Assembly (NCBI RefSeq): GCF_027627475.1
Contig: NZ_CP115484.1
Location: forward strand, 1,782,001-1,846,000
DNA: 64,000 bases
Source of the DNA: Paenibacillus sp. SYP-B4298
Lineage (GTDB): Bacteria > Bacillota > Bacilli > Paenibacillales > Paenibacillaceae
Direction of reading: 5' to 3'
Within the stretch, counting starts at the first letter, position 1, and every line of letters begins with the position of its first letter. Under the pieces are notes generated by a model. It made no database searches and was not told the origin of the DNA. It saw nothing but the letters and a program-made list of their open reading frames with translations. Shown in pieces: positions 50,993 through 60,344 of the stretch. Both the position numbers and the translations under genes were made by a program.

Positions 50993-52927
50993 ATGGCTAT
51001 TCAAGTTACACTGCCTAATGGGGCAATCCGAGAGATTGAAGCCGGAATGACAGCAGGTGAGCTCGCTTCGGAGCTGTCGCATCGCCTTGGCAAGCAGGCT
51101 GTGGCAGCCGTTCTTAACGGGAAGACGGTCGATCTGACAACGCGGCTTCAGGAGAGCTGCGTGCTGAAGCTCGTCACTGCCGAGGAGCCGGAAGGGCTGG
51201 AGGTATACCGTCACAGCACAGCCCATCTGCTGGCGCAAGCTGTGAAGCGGGTGCGGGGAGCCGCGGTGCAGCTCGGCATCGGTCCGGTGATTCAAGACGG
51301 ATTTTACTATGACATGAAGCTGGAGCCTCCGCTTACGCCAGAGGAGCTGCCGCGCATCGAGCAGGAGATGGCTCAGATTGCAGCAGAGGATTGGCCGATT
51401 CGTCGCCTTGAGGTGAGCCGCGGGCAGGCGCTGGAGCTGTTCGCGGCTGCTGGCGAGGCACTGAAGGTCGAGCTGATTCACGAGCTGCCGGAGGAGGCCG
51501 TCATTACGCTGTACGAGCAGGGCGAGTTCGTCGATCTGTGCCGCGGCCCGCATGTGCCGTCTACAGGGCGGCTGCAATCGTTCAAGCTGCTGAGTGTGGC
51601 AGGCGCTTATTGGCGTGGTGATGCGAACAACGAGATGCTGCAGCGCATCTATGGCACAGCCTTTCCGAAGAAGGCGCAACTGGAGGAGCATCTGCGGCTG
51701 CTCGAGGAGGCGAAGAAACGCGACCACCGCAAGCTTGGCAAGGAGCTGGAGCTGTTCATGTTCTCGGAGGAAGCGCCAGGCATGCCGTTCTATCTGCCTC
51801 GCGGCATGGCGATCCGCAATGAGCTGGAGAGCTTCTCGCGCCAGGTGCAGCAGCGGTATGGATATGAAGAGGTGCGCACGCCCTTCATGATGAATGAGCG
51901 GCTATGGGAGACATCCGGGCATTGGGAGCATTACAAGGACAATATGTATTTCACAGAGGTGGACAATGGCCGTCATGCGCTGAAGCCGATGAATTGTCCG
52001 GGTCATATGCTCATCTACAAGCATCGGCTACGCTCTTACCGGGATCTGCCGCTTCGGCTCTCAGAGTTCGGACAGGTGCATCGACATGAGTATTCCGGTG
52101 CATTGAATGGGATGATGCGCGTCCGCACCTTCTGCCAGGATGATGCCCATCTGTTTGTACGACCAGATCAGATCGAGCAGGAGATTCATCAGGTCATCGC
52201 TCAGATTGACGACATTTACGCCGTATTCGGCTTTGACTATACATTGGAGCTGTCTACGCGGCCAGCGGACTCTATGGGGGAGGAAGCGCTCTGGGATCAG
52301 GCGGAGCAGGCGCTGCGTCATGTGCTGGAGAGCCGTGGGCTCGCGTACCGTATCAATGAAGGCGATGGAGCATTTTATGGCCCCAAGATCGACTTTCATA
52401 TCTCGGATGCGCTCGGGCGTAGCTGGCAATGCGCCACTATTCAACTGGATTTCCAGATGCCAGAGAAATTCGGGCTGTCGTACATTGGAGAGGATAATCA
52501 GCGAGCGGTGCCGGTCGTTATACACCGTGCCGTCTATGGCTCGCTGGACCGGTTCATCGGCATGCTGACTGAGCATTACGGAGGTCACTTCCCGCTGTGG
52601 CTCGCACCGGTGCAAGTGAAGCTGCTGCCCGTATCCGGGGCATTCAGCGGGTATGCGGCGGAGGTAGAGTCTGTGCTGCGCAGCTATGGTATTCGCGCGG
52701 AGGTAGACGCCCGCGAGGAGAAGCTGGGCTATCGGATGCGTGAAGCGCAACTGCTGAAGGCGCCCTGGGTGGTTGTGCTCGGAGCGAAGGAGCAGCAGGA
52801 GCGGCTAGTATCGGTGCGCCAGCGGGGCGATGGAGAGCAGGGAATCTGCGGCGTAGAAGCATTCGCAGGGCGACTCGCGGAGGCTATCGGCCGCAAGGCT
52901 GAGCTGCAGTTGCAGGAGTTAGAATAA
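50993..52927 (+). CDS. thrS: Threonyl-tRNA synthetase
   Basis: 644 residues from ATG 50993, nine bases after AGGAGG. Domains: TGS (1-62, MAIQVTLPNGAIREIEAGMTAGELA), editing/SAD domain (about 65-225; HSTAHLLAQAVKR and the HxxxH...C editing motif with VDLCRGPHVPSTG), class II catalytic core (about 245-535) with MNCPGHMLIYK (zinc Cys), motif 2 HRHEYSGALNGMMRVRTFCQDDAHLF and motif 3 VVIHRAVYGSLDRFIGMLTEHYGGHFPLWLAP, then the anticodon-binding domain. It charges tRNA-Thr and edits Ser-tRNA-Thr. Regulated by the T-box. Confidence 0.97.
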   Translation: MAIQVTLPNGAIREIEAGMTAGELASELSHRLGKQAVAAVLNGKTVDLTTRLQESCVLKLVTAEEPEGLEVYRHSTAHLLAQAVKRVRGAAVQLGIGPVIQDGFYYDMKLEPPLTPEELPRIEQEMAQIAAEDWPIRRLEVSRGQALELFAAAGEALKVELIHELPEEAVITLYEQGEFVDLCRGPHVPSTGRLQSFKLLSVAGAYWRGDANNEMLQRIYGTAFPKKAQLEEHLRLLEEAKKRDHRKLGKELELFMFSEEAPGMPFYLPRGMAIRNELESFSRQVQQRYGYEEVRTPFMMNERLWETSGHWEHYKDNMYFTEVDNGRHALKPMNCPGHMLIYKHRLRSYRDLPLRLSEFGQVHRHEYSGALNGMMRVRTFCQDDAHLFVRPDQIEQEIHQVIAQIDDIYAVFGFDYTLELSTRPADSMGEEALWDQAEQALRHVLESRGLAYRINEGDGAFYGPKIDFHISDALGRSWQCATIQLDFQMPEKFGLSYIGEDNQRAVPVVIHRAVYGSLDRFIGMLTEHYGGHFPLWLAPVQVKLLPVSGAFSGYAAEVESVLRSYGIRAEVDAREEKLGYRMREAQLLKAPWVVVLGAKEQQERLVSVRQRGDGEQGICGVEAFAGRLAEAIGRKAELQLQELE

Positions 52928-52978
52928 CGAAGATTGAGCGAGTTGCGGATATAACGAACGGATATTCAAGAAGAATAG

Positions 52979-53020
52979 AAGGCCGGGCGGAAAACGTTAC
53001 GTTTCCCGCTCGGCCTTTTT
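52979..53020 (+). terminator. Terminator of thrS
   Basis: AAGGCCG.GCGG.AAAC / GTTT.CCGC.CGGCCTT stem with a small loop, then TTTTT. Confidence 0.88.
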
Positions 53021-53025
53021 GGGTC

Positions 53026-53181
53026 TGTCTGAACACCCGTTCAAGGGGATCTTTCCCCGCCTTTTCGCCCCATGCTGCGTTGCCTTTTCTTGACGTACCC
53101 CCGGTACGCCTGCGAAAATGCGCCTTGCCTGGAACGAGCTTATGCGGCCAGATCATCTGATCCGTTCAGAGTGTTCAGACA
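53026..53181. repeat. 156-bp inverted-repeat element (MITE/REP-like)
   Basis: The ends are exact inverted repeats: TGTCTGAACAC (53026-53036) and GTGTTCAGACA (53171-53181). Inside are GGTACGCCTGCGAAAA and, reading the other strand, a 37-base stretch that recurs exactly at 61260-61296. There is no open frame of note. Partial relatives lie at 39433-39503 and 61260-61327, and an end-like TCAGACACGCCCTAG at about 242. It looks like a non-autonomous mobile or repetitive element. Confidence 0.75.
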
Positions 53182-53227
53182 CGCCCTGGATACAAACTAA
53201 TCCAAGATATGAATTTCTTCAACACGC

Positions 53228-54313
53228 CTATTCGTTCAAGTAGACCGCCTTGCCCGTGCGGGACGATTCATAGATCGCCTCCAGAATCTGTGACACCACA
53301 TAGGCCTGCTCCGGCGTCACGACCGGCTCGGTGTTCTCTTCGATCGATTTCAGCCACAGCTTCATCTCCAGATCCGGCCCTTCCTCAGACGCGCCGTCAT
53401 AGAATGCCACGCCGCCAGATTGCAGCTCCACCTCGGTCGTGAACAGACGGCTGTGCTTCTCGCCGTTCAGACGCAGCCCATCCTTCATATCCGCGCCACC
53501 CTCGGTGCCGCACAGCGTGCATTTGGCCTCGTCAACCTCCAGGGAGTTGAGCGCCCAGCTCGATTCGAGCATGATGGTCGCCCCGTTCTCCATGACGATC
53601 ATGCCGAAGGCAGAGTCCTCTACGGTGAACTTCGCCGGGTCCCATGGTCCCCAGGCATTGGCGGCATTCTCATTTTGCGACAGCTTGTGGTAGGCCGTTC
53701 CGAGCACAACCTTCGGTTTGTAGTTGTTCATCATCCATAGCGTCAGATCCAGCGCATGGGTGCCGATGTCGATCAGCGGCCCGCCGCCTTGCTTCTCTTC
53801 ATCCAGAAATACGCCCCAGGTCGGCACGGCGCGGCGACGAATGGCATGAGCCTTCGCATAGTAGATCTCGCCCAGCTCGCCACTCTCGCATACCTGCTTC
53901 AGATGCTGGCTGTCAGTACGGAAGCGGTTGTTGTAGCCAATCGTCAGCTTCTTGCCTGTCCGTCTGGCAGCCTCGACCATCAGTCGGGCCTCGGCAGCGG
54001 TCTTGGCAATCGGCTTCTCGCACATGACATGCTTGCCCGCTTCCAGTGCGGCAATGGTAATCTCCGCATGGGAATCGTTCGGTGTGCAGACATGAATCAC
54101 ATCGATGGATGCGTCCTGCAGCAGCTCGCGGTAGTCGCTGTACACCTGGGCGCCTTCGCCGCCGTATTGCGCGGCTGCCCGCTCGGCGCGGTCGATTTCA
54201 ATGTCGCAAAATGCGGTCATGATGGCGTTTTTTTGTTTTTTGAGGCTTGGCATATGCTTGCCGTTGGCGATGCCTCCGCAGCCGATAATTCCAATCTTGT
54301 ATACATGGCTCAT
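53228..54313 (-). CDS. Gfo/Idh/MocA-family dehydrogenase
   Basis: 361 residues from ATG 54313 (MSHVYKIGIIGCGGIANGKHM), behind a GGAGG site. Rossmann GIIGCGGIA, VCTPNDSHAEITIAALEAGKHVMCEKPIAKT with catalytic Lys, and the C-terminal substrate domain with GGGPLIDIGTHALDLTLWMM. The GTHALDL His is a usual active-site residue. It oxidises a sugar, cyclitol or their acid using NAD(P). Last gene of a cluster with two paralogues and an AraC regulator. Confidence 0.93.
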   Translation of the reverse strand: MSHVYKIGIIGCGGIANGKHMPSLKKQKNAIMTAFCDIEIDRAERAAAQYGGEGAQVYSDYRELLQDASIDVIHVCTPNDSHAEITIAALEAGKHVMCEKPIAKTAAEARLMVEAARRTGKKLTIGYNNRFRTDSQHLKQVCESGELGEIYYAKAHAIRRRAVPTWGVFLDEEKQGGGPLIDIGTHALDLTLWMMNNYKPKVVLGTAYHKLSQNENAANAWGPWDPAKFTVEDSAFGMIVMENGATIMLESSWALNSLEVDEAKCTLCGTEGGADMKDGLRLNGEKHSRLFTTEVELQSGGVAFYDGASEEGPDLEMKLWLKSIEENTEPVVTPEQAYVVSQILEAIYESSRTGKAVYLNE

Positions 54314-54431
54314 AGCGATTCCTCCATTAATAGATAGTTCGTCTTCAGTATTCAAGCAACGAGTGTTCTGTCCTCTTAGGGGTGTCATAATGATCGTACA
54401 CAACGTTTAAGCGGGTTGCAAGGAAGACCTG

Positions 54432-55511
54432 TTACGGCAGCGTGATCTCAACCTCACGCTTGAGCTTGGTCGAGCGCAGGAAGCCATCCAATATCGCCTG
54501 GCTGCGCACGATCTGCGAGCCGGGGATGGGGGCGGGAGCGCCCTCGCGGACTGCACGCACGAAGTCCCGCACCTTCTCGTGGAACAGGTTCAGCTTGTGC
54601 TGCACCAACGGGATGTCGCTGTGTGTATGATGGCCCTGAATGTCATGGTACAACTGGATGGAGCCGACGCTGCCGTCGAATACGCCGCTCCAAGGACCGC
54701 TGCCCGCAGGTGTAATCTTCAGTCCGGCATCCGTGCCCAGGAACATCGTCGCTCCGAGCGTATCCATATGCATCGCCCACGATATTTTGAAATTGAGCAC
54801 CAGATCATCCTCGAACCGAACCATCGCTACCCCGAAATCCTCTACATCGAAGGAGGAGGATTGCGGATGATAGAGCGGGCTAGATCCAAAATGACGGGAT
54901 GAATAGGCCGATAAGGTGAGCGGCTTCGGAAATCCGAGCGCATTGAGTGCGAGATCGAGCGAATAAGTGCCAATATCGACGACTGCGCCGGCGCCCGCCA
55001 GCTCCTGGCGGATAAAGGTGCCGCCAGGCATGCCGCGTCTGCGCCCTCCGCCGGTCTCTGCATAGTATACCTTGCCGAGCTGGCCGGATTGGACGAGGCT
55101 GCGAATGACCTCGGTATTCGGGTCATAGCGTGGCTGGTAGCCAATATTAAGCATGAAGCCGGTCTCCTCGGCCACCTGCACCATATCCAGCGCTTCCTCC
55201 AACGTAACCGACATCGGCTTCTCCAGCATAACATGCTTGCCTGCGCGAAGCGCATCGACGGCTGTCTGGTAATGGGCGGCGTTCGGTGTACAGATGCTGA
55301 CCGCATCCAGCTCCAGCTCCAGTAGCCGGCGATGGTCGTCGAATGGCCGGGCGCCGCTTAGCCCGTGGCTGGCGATGAACTGGGCCGCCTTGCCGGGAAC
55401 AATATCGGCGACCGCTGCGATCTCCAGATTGTCCAGTTGATGATATGCGTCCACATGAGCGCCGGCAATGCCGCCGCTGCCGATAATTCCGATTCGTAGC
55501 ATTTTACTCAT
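54432..55511 (-). CDS. Gfo/Idh/MocA-family dehydrogenase
   Basis: 359 residues. It overlaps the end of the AraC gene, so the two are coupled. MLRIGIIGSGGIAGAHVDAYHQL is the NAD(P) fold; SICTPNAAHYQTAVDALRAGKHVMLEKPMSVTLEEALDMV has the EKP lysine; GAVVDIGTYSLDLALNALGFP follows. In the last motif Tyr replaces the common His (GTYSLD), which may change substrate use. Substrate unknown. Confidence 0.92.
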   Translation of the reverse strand: MSKMLRIGIIGSGGIAGAHVDAYHQLDNLEIAAVADIVPGKAAQFIASHGLSGARPFDDHRRLLELELDAVSICTPNAAHYQTAVDALRAGKHVMLEKPMSVTLEEALDMVQVAEETGFMLNIGYQPRYDPNTEVIRSLVQSGQLGKVYYAETGGGRRRGMPGGTFIRQELAGAGAVVDIGTYSLDLALNALGFPKPLTLSAYSSRHFGSSPLYHPQSSSFDVEDFGVAMVRFEDDLVLNFKISWAMHMDTLGATMFLGTDAGLKITPAGSGPWSGVFDGSVGSIQLYHDIQGHHTHSDIPLVQHKLNLFHEKVRDFVRAVREGAPAPIPGSQIVRSQAILDGFLRSTKLKREVEITLP

Positions 55512-56454
55512 CCTTTAGATGCTCCTCTCCATTCCGGTGCAAGATCGTCTTGCGGTATTCGGACGGGGTCATGCCCATCCGCTTGCGAAATACAGTATGC
55601 AAGTAGCTTCCCCCTGTAAAGCCCTCCATTACGGCGATCGTCTCAATCGGCAGCGTGCTGTCTGCCAGTCTGCGGCATACCGCCTCCAGCCGTATATCCT
55701 CCACAATCGTACTGAAGGAGCGGCGGTCATGGCTCGTCTTGAAAATTCGCTGTAGCTGCCGCGAGCTGATATGCAGCTTCTCGGCGACATCCTCCAGCGT
55801 CAGCGGCCCGGCATAATTGGCATGAATATATTTCATCGCCAGTCGATACCGAATCGCGCTCATGTCGCGCGAGGGGAGAGCAGGCTGCGTCTTGCCAGTG
55901 TCGAAGGCGCGCACCGCGCGCAGCAATATTTGCAGCACGGCCTGCTTGATGGTTGTATAGGAGCCGGCGTAATTGTCCACACTGGCCTGATACGCCTCCA
56001 GGAAGCAGGACATGGCATCGTACACGTCCTCGGCCGGGACGAGCGGCAGCTCGCGCAGCCGAGCCATGCATTGCTCGGCCTCGGCGGCCTCCCAGGGGTC
56101 GGCTGTGTGCTCGTCTCCCGCACGCTCGCGAATATCCACATGCAGGCACAGCTCATGCATGGCCTCCAGCGTGTCCGCCTCCTGATAGTGCATGATGCCG
56201 GGGCCGGTCAGATAGAACAGGCCATCCTCAAGCTGGAAGGGCTGCTCGCCGAGAATGACGCGCCCCTTACCCCGCGGGATAAAGTGAAACTCGTATTCCT
56301 CATGCTTGTGAAAGCCGATAATTTTCCCTGGCGCAAAGGTGGTGAGATGAAAGCGCAGCACGCGAATCTCGTAACGTCCCCAGCCGATGCGCAGGTCCAG
56401 CCGCTCCAGCGCATCAGGCCGCTCAGCCATTATCGCATAAGGGAAACTATTCAT
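55504..56454 (-). CDS. AraC-family regulator with cupin sensor domain
   Basis: 316 residues from ATG 56454, ten bases after GGAGG. The N-terminal cupin (about 30-110) has FHLTTFAPGKIIGFHKHEEYEFHFIPRGKGRVILGEQPFQLEDGLFYLTGPGIMHYQE, with His/Glu positions of the sugar-binding AraC fold. The C-terminal double helix-turn-helix (about 215-310): IRYRLAMKYIHANYAGPLTLEDVAEKLHISSRQLQRIFK...EGFTGGSYLHTVFRKRMGMTPSEYRK. It sits between Gfo/Idh/MocA genes and probably activates them in response to their substrate. Confidence 0.93.
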   Translation of the reverse strand: MNSFPYAIMAERPDALERLDLRIGWGRYEIRVLRFHLTTFAPGKIIGFHKHEEYEFHFIPRGKGRVILGEQPFQLEDGLFYLTGPGIMHYQEADTLEAMHELCLHVDIRERAGDEHTADPWEAAEAEQCMARLRELPLVPAEDVYDAMSCFLEAYQASVDNYAGSYTTIKQAVLQILLRAVRAFDTGKTQPALPSRDMSAIRYRLAMKYIHANYAGPLTLEDVAEKLHISSRQLQRIFKTSHDRRSFSTIVEDIRLEAVCRRLADSTLPIETIAVMEGFTGGSYLHTVFRKRMGMTPSEYRKTILHRNGEEHLKDE

Positions 56455-56553
56455 TGTCGGAGCACCTCCGTTATGCTGGTGGCGCAAGAGCCGCACTCTG
56501 GAAGCCCATTGTATGGCTCGACTGATCTGACAGGCGGCGCCGCCCAAGACTAT

Positions 56554-57543
56554 CTACAATTGTATAGCGCGTTGTTCCTTCACCGACAGATTAGCGGCTT
56601 CCATCAGTCGGGTCAGCTCCAGTGCCAGCTCGATGTTTTCTGTCGCCGTCGTATCGTTGGCGATATGGCTTAGCCATTGCTCCATCGCGCTAGGGCTTGC
56701 AGGCGGCAGAGGCAGCTCATGCCAGGCAGCGGCATAGCTCTCGCCCTTGGCATTTGTCCGCAGCAGCAGCTTCTCCTCTGGCGTACCATACAGCAGCGTC
56801 CCGTCTGTGCCGTGCACCTCAACAGTAAACGGCGAGAAGCTGTTGACGAAGCCGGCCTCTACGATGCCAAGCGCCCCGGAAGGCGTGGACAGCAACGCAA
56901 CGGCATTATCCTCCACCTCGCGGCCGGTCAGATAGCCGTATTGGGCACTGACTGCGCTGGGCGCTTCTCCAAGGAACAGCCGGGTCAGGTACATCGGATG
57001 GCAGCCGAGATCGATGAGCGCCCCGCCCAGACAGTCCTCCAGGCTGAAGAAATGGCTGGGCAGCCAGCCGGCTGTTGCACCGTTATGCGACAGACGCACA
57101 CGAACCTGAGTAATGCGGCCTAGCCATTGTTGCTCTATCGCCTCGCGGATTGCCAGGGTGTAGCCGTCATTCAGCCGGGGAAGGGAGACGGTGAGCTTCA
57201 CACCATGCTCGCGAACGGCTGCCATAATGTCCTCCGCCTCAGCGACCGTCGGGGCGATGACCTTCTCCGTAAAGATATGCTTGCCAGCGCGTGCAGCCTT
57301 CAGTATCACCTCATGGTGCATGCGGGTCGGCGCGTCAACAATGACGGCGTCGATGTCACTGGCGAGCAGAGCGTCCAGCGACGGATAGAACGGCACGTTC
57401 TGGCGCTCTGCAGCCTCCTGACCGCGTGCGGCATCTTCATCCCATACACCGACGATCTCCGCCCCCGGCAGCGCTTGCACTTGCTTTGTATAGTCCCAGG
57501 CATGGACATGCCAATAGCTGATTTTCCCAATTTTTAGCGTCAT
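56554..57543 (-). CDS. Gfo/Idh/MocA-family dehydrogenase
   Basis: 329 residues, ATG 57543 behind AAGGAGCG. The N-terminus is MTLKIGKISYWHVHAWDYTKQV, with HVHAW in the place of the usual GXGXXG loop, so cofactor binding may be altered. DAVIVDAPTRMHHEVILKAARAGKHIFTEKVIAPT has EKV instead of EKP, keeping the Lys. GGALIDLGCHPMYLTRLFLGE includes the family's His. First gene of the dehydrogenase-AraC cluster. It may act on an unusual sugar derivative or have a non-redox role. Confidence 0.9.
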   Translation of the reverse strand: MTLKIGKISYWHVHAWDYTKQVQALPGAEIVGVWDEDAARGQEAAERQNVPFYPSLDALLASDIDAVIVDAPTRMHHEVILKAARAGKHIFTEKVIAPTVAEAEDIMAAVREHGVKLTVSLPRLNDGYTLAIREAIEQQWLGRITQVRVRLSHNGATAGWLPSHFFSLEDCLGGALIDLGCHPMYLTRLFLGEAPSAVSAQYGYLTGREVEDNAVALLSTPSGALGIVEAGFVNSFSPFTVEVHGTDGTLLYGTPEEKLLLRTNAKGESYAAAWHELPLPPASPSAMEQWLSHIANDTTATENIELALELTRLMEAANLSVKEQRAIQL

Positions 57544-58019
57544 CGTATTCGCTCCTTGGCTTTTATTAAATATTGTGACATTTCGAGATTACTTTAACAC
57601 ATCTACCCCTTTATTTTTAGTCTAAAATGGCGACATTATTATTTGATATTACGACATATATTCGATTAAATCACCGTCCCCATGCATTGAGAAGGGAAGA
57701 CGTCAGGCGGCCTCCCATGCTCTGCTTCAGGCAATGGCTGCTGCGGAGATGGGGAGAGGGCGGCGGAATTTTTGCCAAGCAGTAGGAAGTGTTCGAAAAA
57801 TTTGAGAAAATGAAACAAATCATCCATCTCTGCTCTATAGTTTTGATGGATTTTTACCGATAAGTACATAGCAGACCAGCGTTATCTGCAAGGCACGGCT
57901 GGCAGTACAAGCGTCAAATCATGCGGCTTTAGGTCAGGCGGCGTCCAGCAGCTTAGCTGCGGGAGGGCTTGCTGTGGCGCTACCCTGTTCACAGAGAGAC
58001 AAAGCAAAGGAGCAGAGAC
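57544..58019. other. Divergent promoter region, no gene seen
   Basis: 476 bases separate the minus-strand dehydrogenase cluster from the GNAT gene. The first 120 bases are AT-rich and should hold the dehydrogenase promoter. A TTGATG...TACATA pair (about 57851-57877) could serve the plus-strand gene, leaving a leader of about 130 bases with a GCAGCTTAGCTGC hairpin near 57949. The short open frames lack ribosome sites. Confidence 0.4.
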
Positions 58020-58559
58020 ATGATCAAACGAGTCGAAAATGAGTTGGAACTGGCCATGTTTAATGGCGTTTGGACAACCGTATGGATGGAGAAGGGCTTT
58101 GAACTGGATGTATCAAAGGAAGTGCTTGACAGGTTCGTAATTGTGACAGAGGAGGGGCATTATGTCGGAGCTGCAGAGATCAAGCCATACAGCATGCAGG
58201 GGAGGATTAATGAAGTGGCGCCGTTTCAAGAGCATCCTGCAATCAGACAAAACCCCAAGCGAGTTGCGGAGATTGATAAAATTGCTGTCTTGAAGCCATA
58301 TCGCGGCCGATATATTCGTGAGTTGCTCTCCTCAACGATTGCCTGTGCGGAGAAGCGGGAGATTCGCTATTATGTCGCGCTGATGGAGCCTGTTTTCTTG
58401 AGAGCTCTGCGCATTACATACGGTGTTCCTTATGAGAAGCTTGGATCGAAGCGGTTCTATAAGGGAGATGATGTCATCCCGGTCTTGCTGATGGTGGAGG
58501 AAATCTATAAGAACAAACAGCATTATCCATGGCTGATTGATCCCCGGTCGGCCTCCTGA
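58020..58559 (+). CDS. GNAT-fold protein resembling N-acyl amino acid / autoinducer synthases
   Basis: 179 residues from ATG 58020 behind AAAGGAG. The middle VAEIDKIAVLKPYRGRYIRELLSSTIACAEKREIRYYVALMEPVFLRALRITYGVPYEKLG resembles the E.(S/D)(R/K)(L/I)AV.P.YR segment and following strands of FeeM-like N-acyl amino acid synthases and LuxI-type GNAT folds. The final VIPVLLMVEEIY fits the last strand and helix. A plain acetyltransferase is equally possible. It lies 69 bases before a chemotaxis receptor gene and may share its transcript. Function not established. Confidence 0.65.
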   Translation: MIKRVENELELAMFNGVWTTVWMEKGFELDVSKEVLDRFVIVTEEGHYVGAAEIKPYSMQGRINEVAPFQEHPAIRQNPKRVAEIDKIAVLKPYRGRYIRELLSSTIACAEKREIRYYVALMEPVFLRALRITYGVPYEKLGSKRFYKGDDVIPVLLMVEEIYKNKQHYPWLIDPRSAS

Positions 58560-58628
58560 GGGGAAGGGCAGAGTGCCCGGCCCTTTAGTAATGACAACGG
58601 AGTATATACGAGATGAAGGTGGAGTGAA

Positions 58629-60113
58629 ATGATGAAAGCTGCATTGTCCGAGCTGGATAAACGCAATCGTTTGTTGGTCAATATTTTGTGGACTCTGCTC
58701 GCCCTCGGCATTTTGACCGATATGGCTCTTGGTCTTGGATGGTCTATCATAGGAACGCTGGCAGGAGTAGGCTCCGCCATGTGTGCGTTGGCGACGTTGA
58801 TGACCTACAAGCGGATTTTTTCACAGTATGTCAAATATGTTGTGCCCGTCATTTTGATGGCTATTGTGCATGTGCTTATCGTCTCCGACCCCAATCCGGT
58901 CATTAGCACGTATTTCCTTATCTATGTCAATCTGGCGATTATGACGCTGTATTCGGATCATAAGCCGATTATTTTTACAGGTGTCCTGGGAGCTGCGGTC
59001 AGCACTTATCTGTATCTGGACCCTGAGCTGCAGGAGAAGCTGTTCCCAGGAGAATCGCTCGTGTACCTCTATTTGTATATGGGCTTTGCCACAGCGGGAC
59101 TGGCCTTTTCCGCGCGCTTCAGCCAGCGGCTGCAACAGCAGGTCCAGCGCGAGCAGCAGGAGGCGCTTGCCTCCAAGGAGCTGGCCGAATCGCTGCTTGG
59201 CAAGCTCCAGTCCTCCATCATCGTGCTGAACGAAGTGAGCAGCAGCCAGCAGCAATCCGTCCGTTCTACAGGAGAGATTTCCAAGGAAGTGACGATGGCC
59301 TTCACGGATATGTCAGCCTCCTTCGAGGCGCAGTCCGGCAAGATCGTAACCATCAACCAGTCGGCGCAGGCGATATTCGATGCGGTGCAGCAGCTTAGCA
59401 GCGGCATGGCGCGTTTACACCAACTGGCGGTCGACAACGCCGCCATCATGGAGAGCGGCGGCTCGCAGATGGGGATGCTCGCGGGCGAGATCGAGCAGGT
59501 AAGGCGTCTGATGAATAAGCTGGCTGCCATGATGGGCGAGCTGAGCGAGCACAATGAGCGCGTCCGTTCAATCGCGGGGACGATTGGCGATATTGCCGAG
59601 CAAACGAATCTGCTGGCGCTCAATGCGGCGATCGAGGCGGCGCGGGCGGGTGAGCATGGGAGGGGCTTCGCGGTTGTCTCGGCCGAGGTGCGTAAGCTTG
59701 CGGATCATTCGCGCAGCGCTGCTGTCGAGATCGAGCAGATACTAAGCGGGATACATTCGCAGATTAACGCCGCTTATGAGGAGGCCGAGCAAGGCACCGG
59801 GATCGTGACGTCGAGCGCAGAGGCTTCAGCGCTCGTCATGCGGCTGATTGGCGATGCGGTCGGCAATGCGGAGCGGATGAAGGAGCAGACAGACGAGGTC
59901 GGCTCGTGGACGGGACAGCTTCAGGAGCAGTATACATCGCTTGCGGATGACATGGTGCATATGGCTGCATCCACCCAGCAGAATATGGCTTCCGTTCAGG
60001 AGATGTCGGCGAGCATGGAGACACAGGATGGCAAGATCGGGGAGATGGTGCAGGACTATGCCAAGCTCGACAACCTGCTGGCAGAGCTGAGGTCTATGAC
60101 CGCCAAGCAATAA
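58629..60113 (+). CDS. Methyl-accepting chemotaxis protein with polytopic N-terminus
   Basis: 494 residues. The N-terminal part (about 1-180) has six hydrophobic segments and almost no extracytoplasmic domain, unlike receptors with a Cache sensor. Then comes a coiled coil ([26 protein letters not shown]) and a signalling domain whose hairpin tip reads [47 protein letters not shown], the canonical MCP tip. There is no HAMP domain that I can see. It would signal to CheA/CheW, perhaps sensing a membrane property or a ligand inside the membrane. Two ATGs (58629, 58632) compete as start. Confidence 0.93.
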   Translation: MMKAALSELDKRNRLLVNILWTLLALGILTDMALGLGWSIIGTLAGVGSAMCALATLMTYKRIFSQYVKYVVPVILMAIVHVLIVSDPNPVISTYFLIYVNLAIMTLYSDHKPIIFTGVLGAAVSTYLYLDPELQEKLFPGESLVYLYLYMGFATAGLAFSARFSQRLQQQVQREQQEALASKELAESLLGKLQSSIIVLNEVSSSQQQSVRSTGEISKEVTMAFTDMSASFEAQSGKIVTINQSAQAIFDAVQQLSSGMARLHQLAVDNAAIMESGGSQMGMLAGEIEQVRRLMNKLAAMMGELSEHNERVRSIAGTIGDIAEQTNLLALNAAIEAARAGEHGRGFAVVSAEVRKLADHSRSAAVEIEQILSGIHSQINAAYEEAEQGTGIVTSSAEASALVMRLIGDAVGNAERMKEQTDEVGSWTGQLQEQYTSLADDMVHMAASTQQNMASVQEMSASMETQDGKIGEMVQDYAKLDNLLAELRSMTAKQ

Positions 60114-60193
60114 CGGGATATGCCTTGGCAAAACGGCGGTACGCCGCTCCTCTGGCAGCACCGCGATGATACATATGAAGGTGTCCTTCCTCT

Positions 60194-60246
60194 AGCCAAC
60201 ATCTCGCATCCCGCCTCGCCCAGAGGAGGATGCGGGATGTTGGCTT
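60194..60246 (+). terminator. Terminator-like hairpin after the chemotaxis receptor gene
   Basis: Long inverted repeat, AGCCAAC.../GTTGGCT outside and ATCCCGC/GCGGGAT inside; only a weak T run follows. Confidence 0.6.
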
Positions 60247-60344
60247 AGCTGGTTTTGCACGAAACGGTGGAAATGAATGGTTGCAGCAGCTCCCGCTCTG
60301 CCTTATGATAGGGTGATCAGTAACAATAAGGATGGTTGGGTACC

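Noticed and set aside
55771-56673. 300-codon plus-strand frame over the AraC gene
   Set aside because: It is antisense to a clear AraC regulator and has no motif or ribosome site.
57880-58010. Possible c-di-GMP (GEMM) riboswitch before the GNAT gene
   Set aside because: A few segments looked similar, but the conserved GEMM core and the P1b/P2 tetraloop-receptor elements could not be traced.
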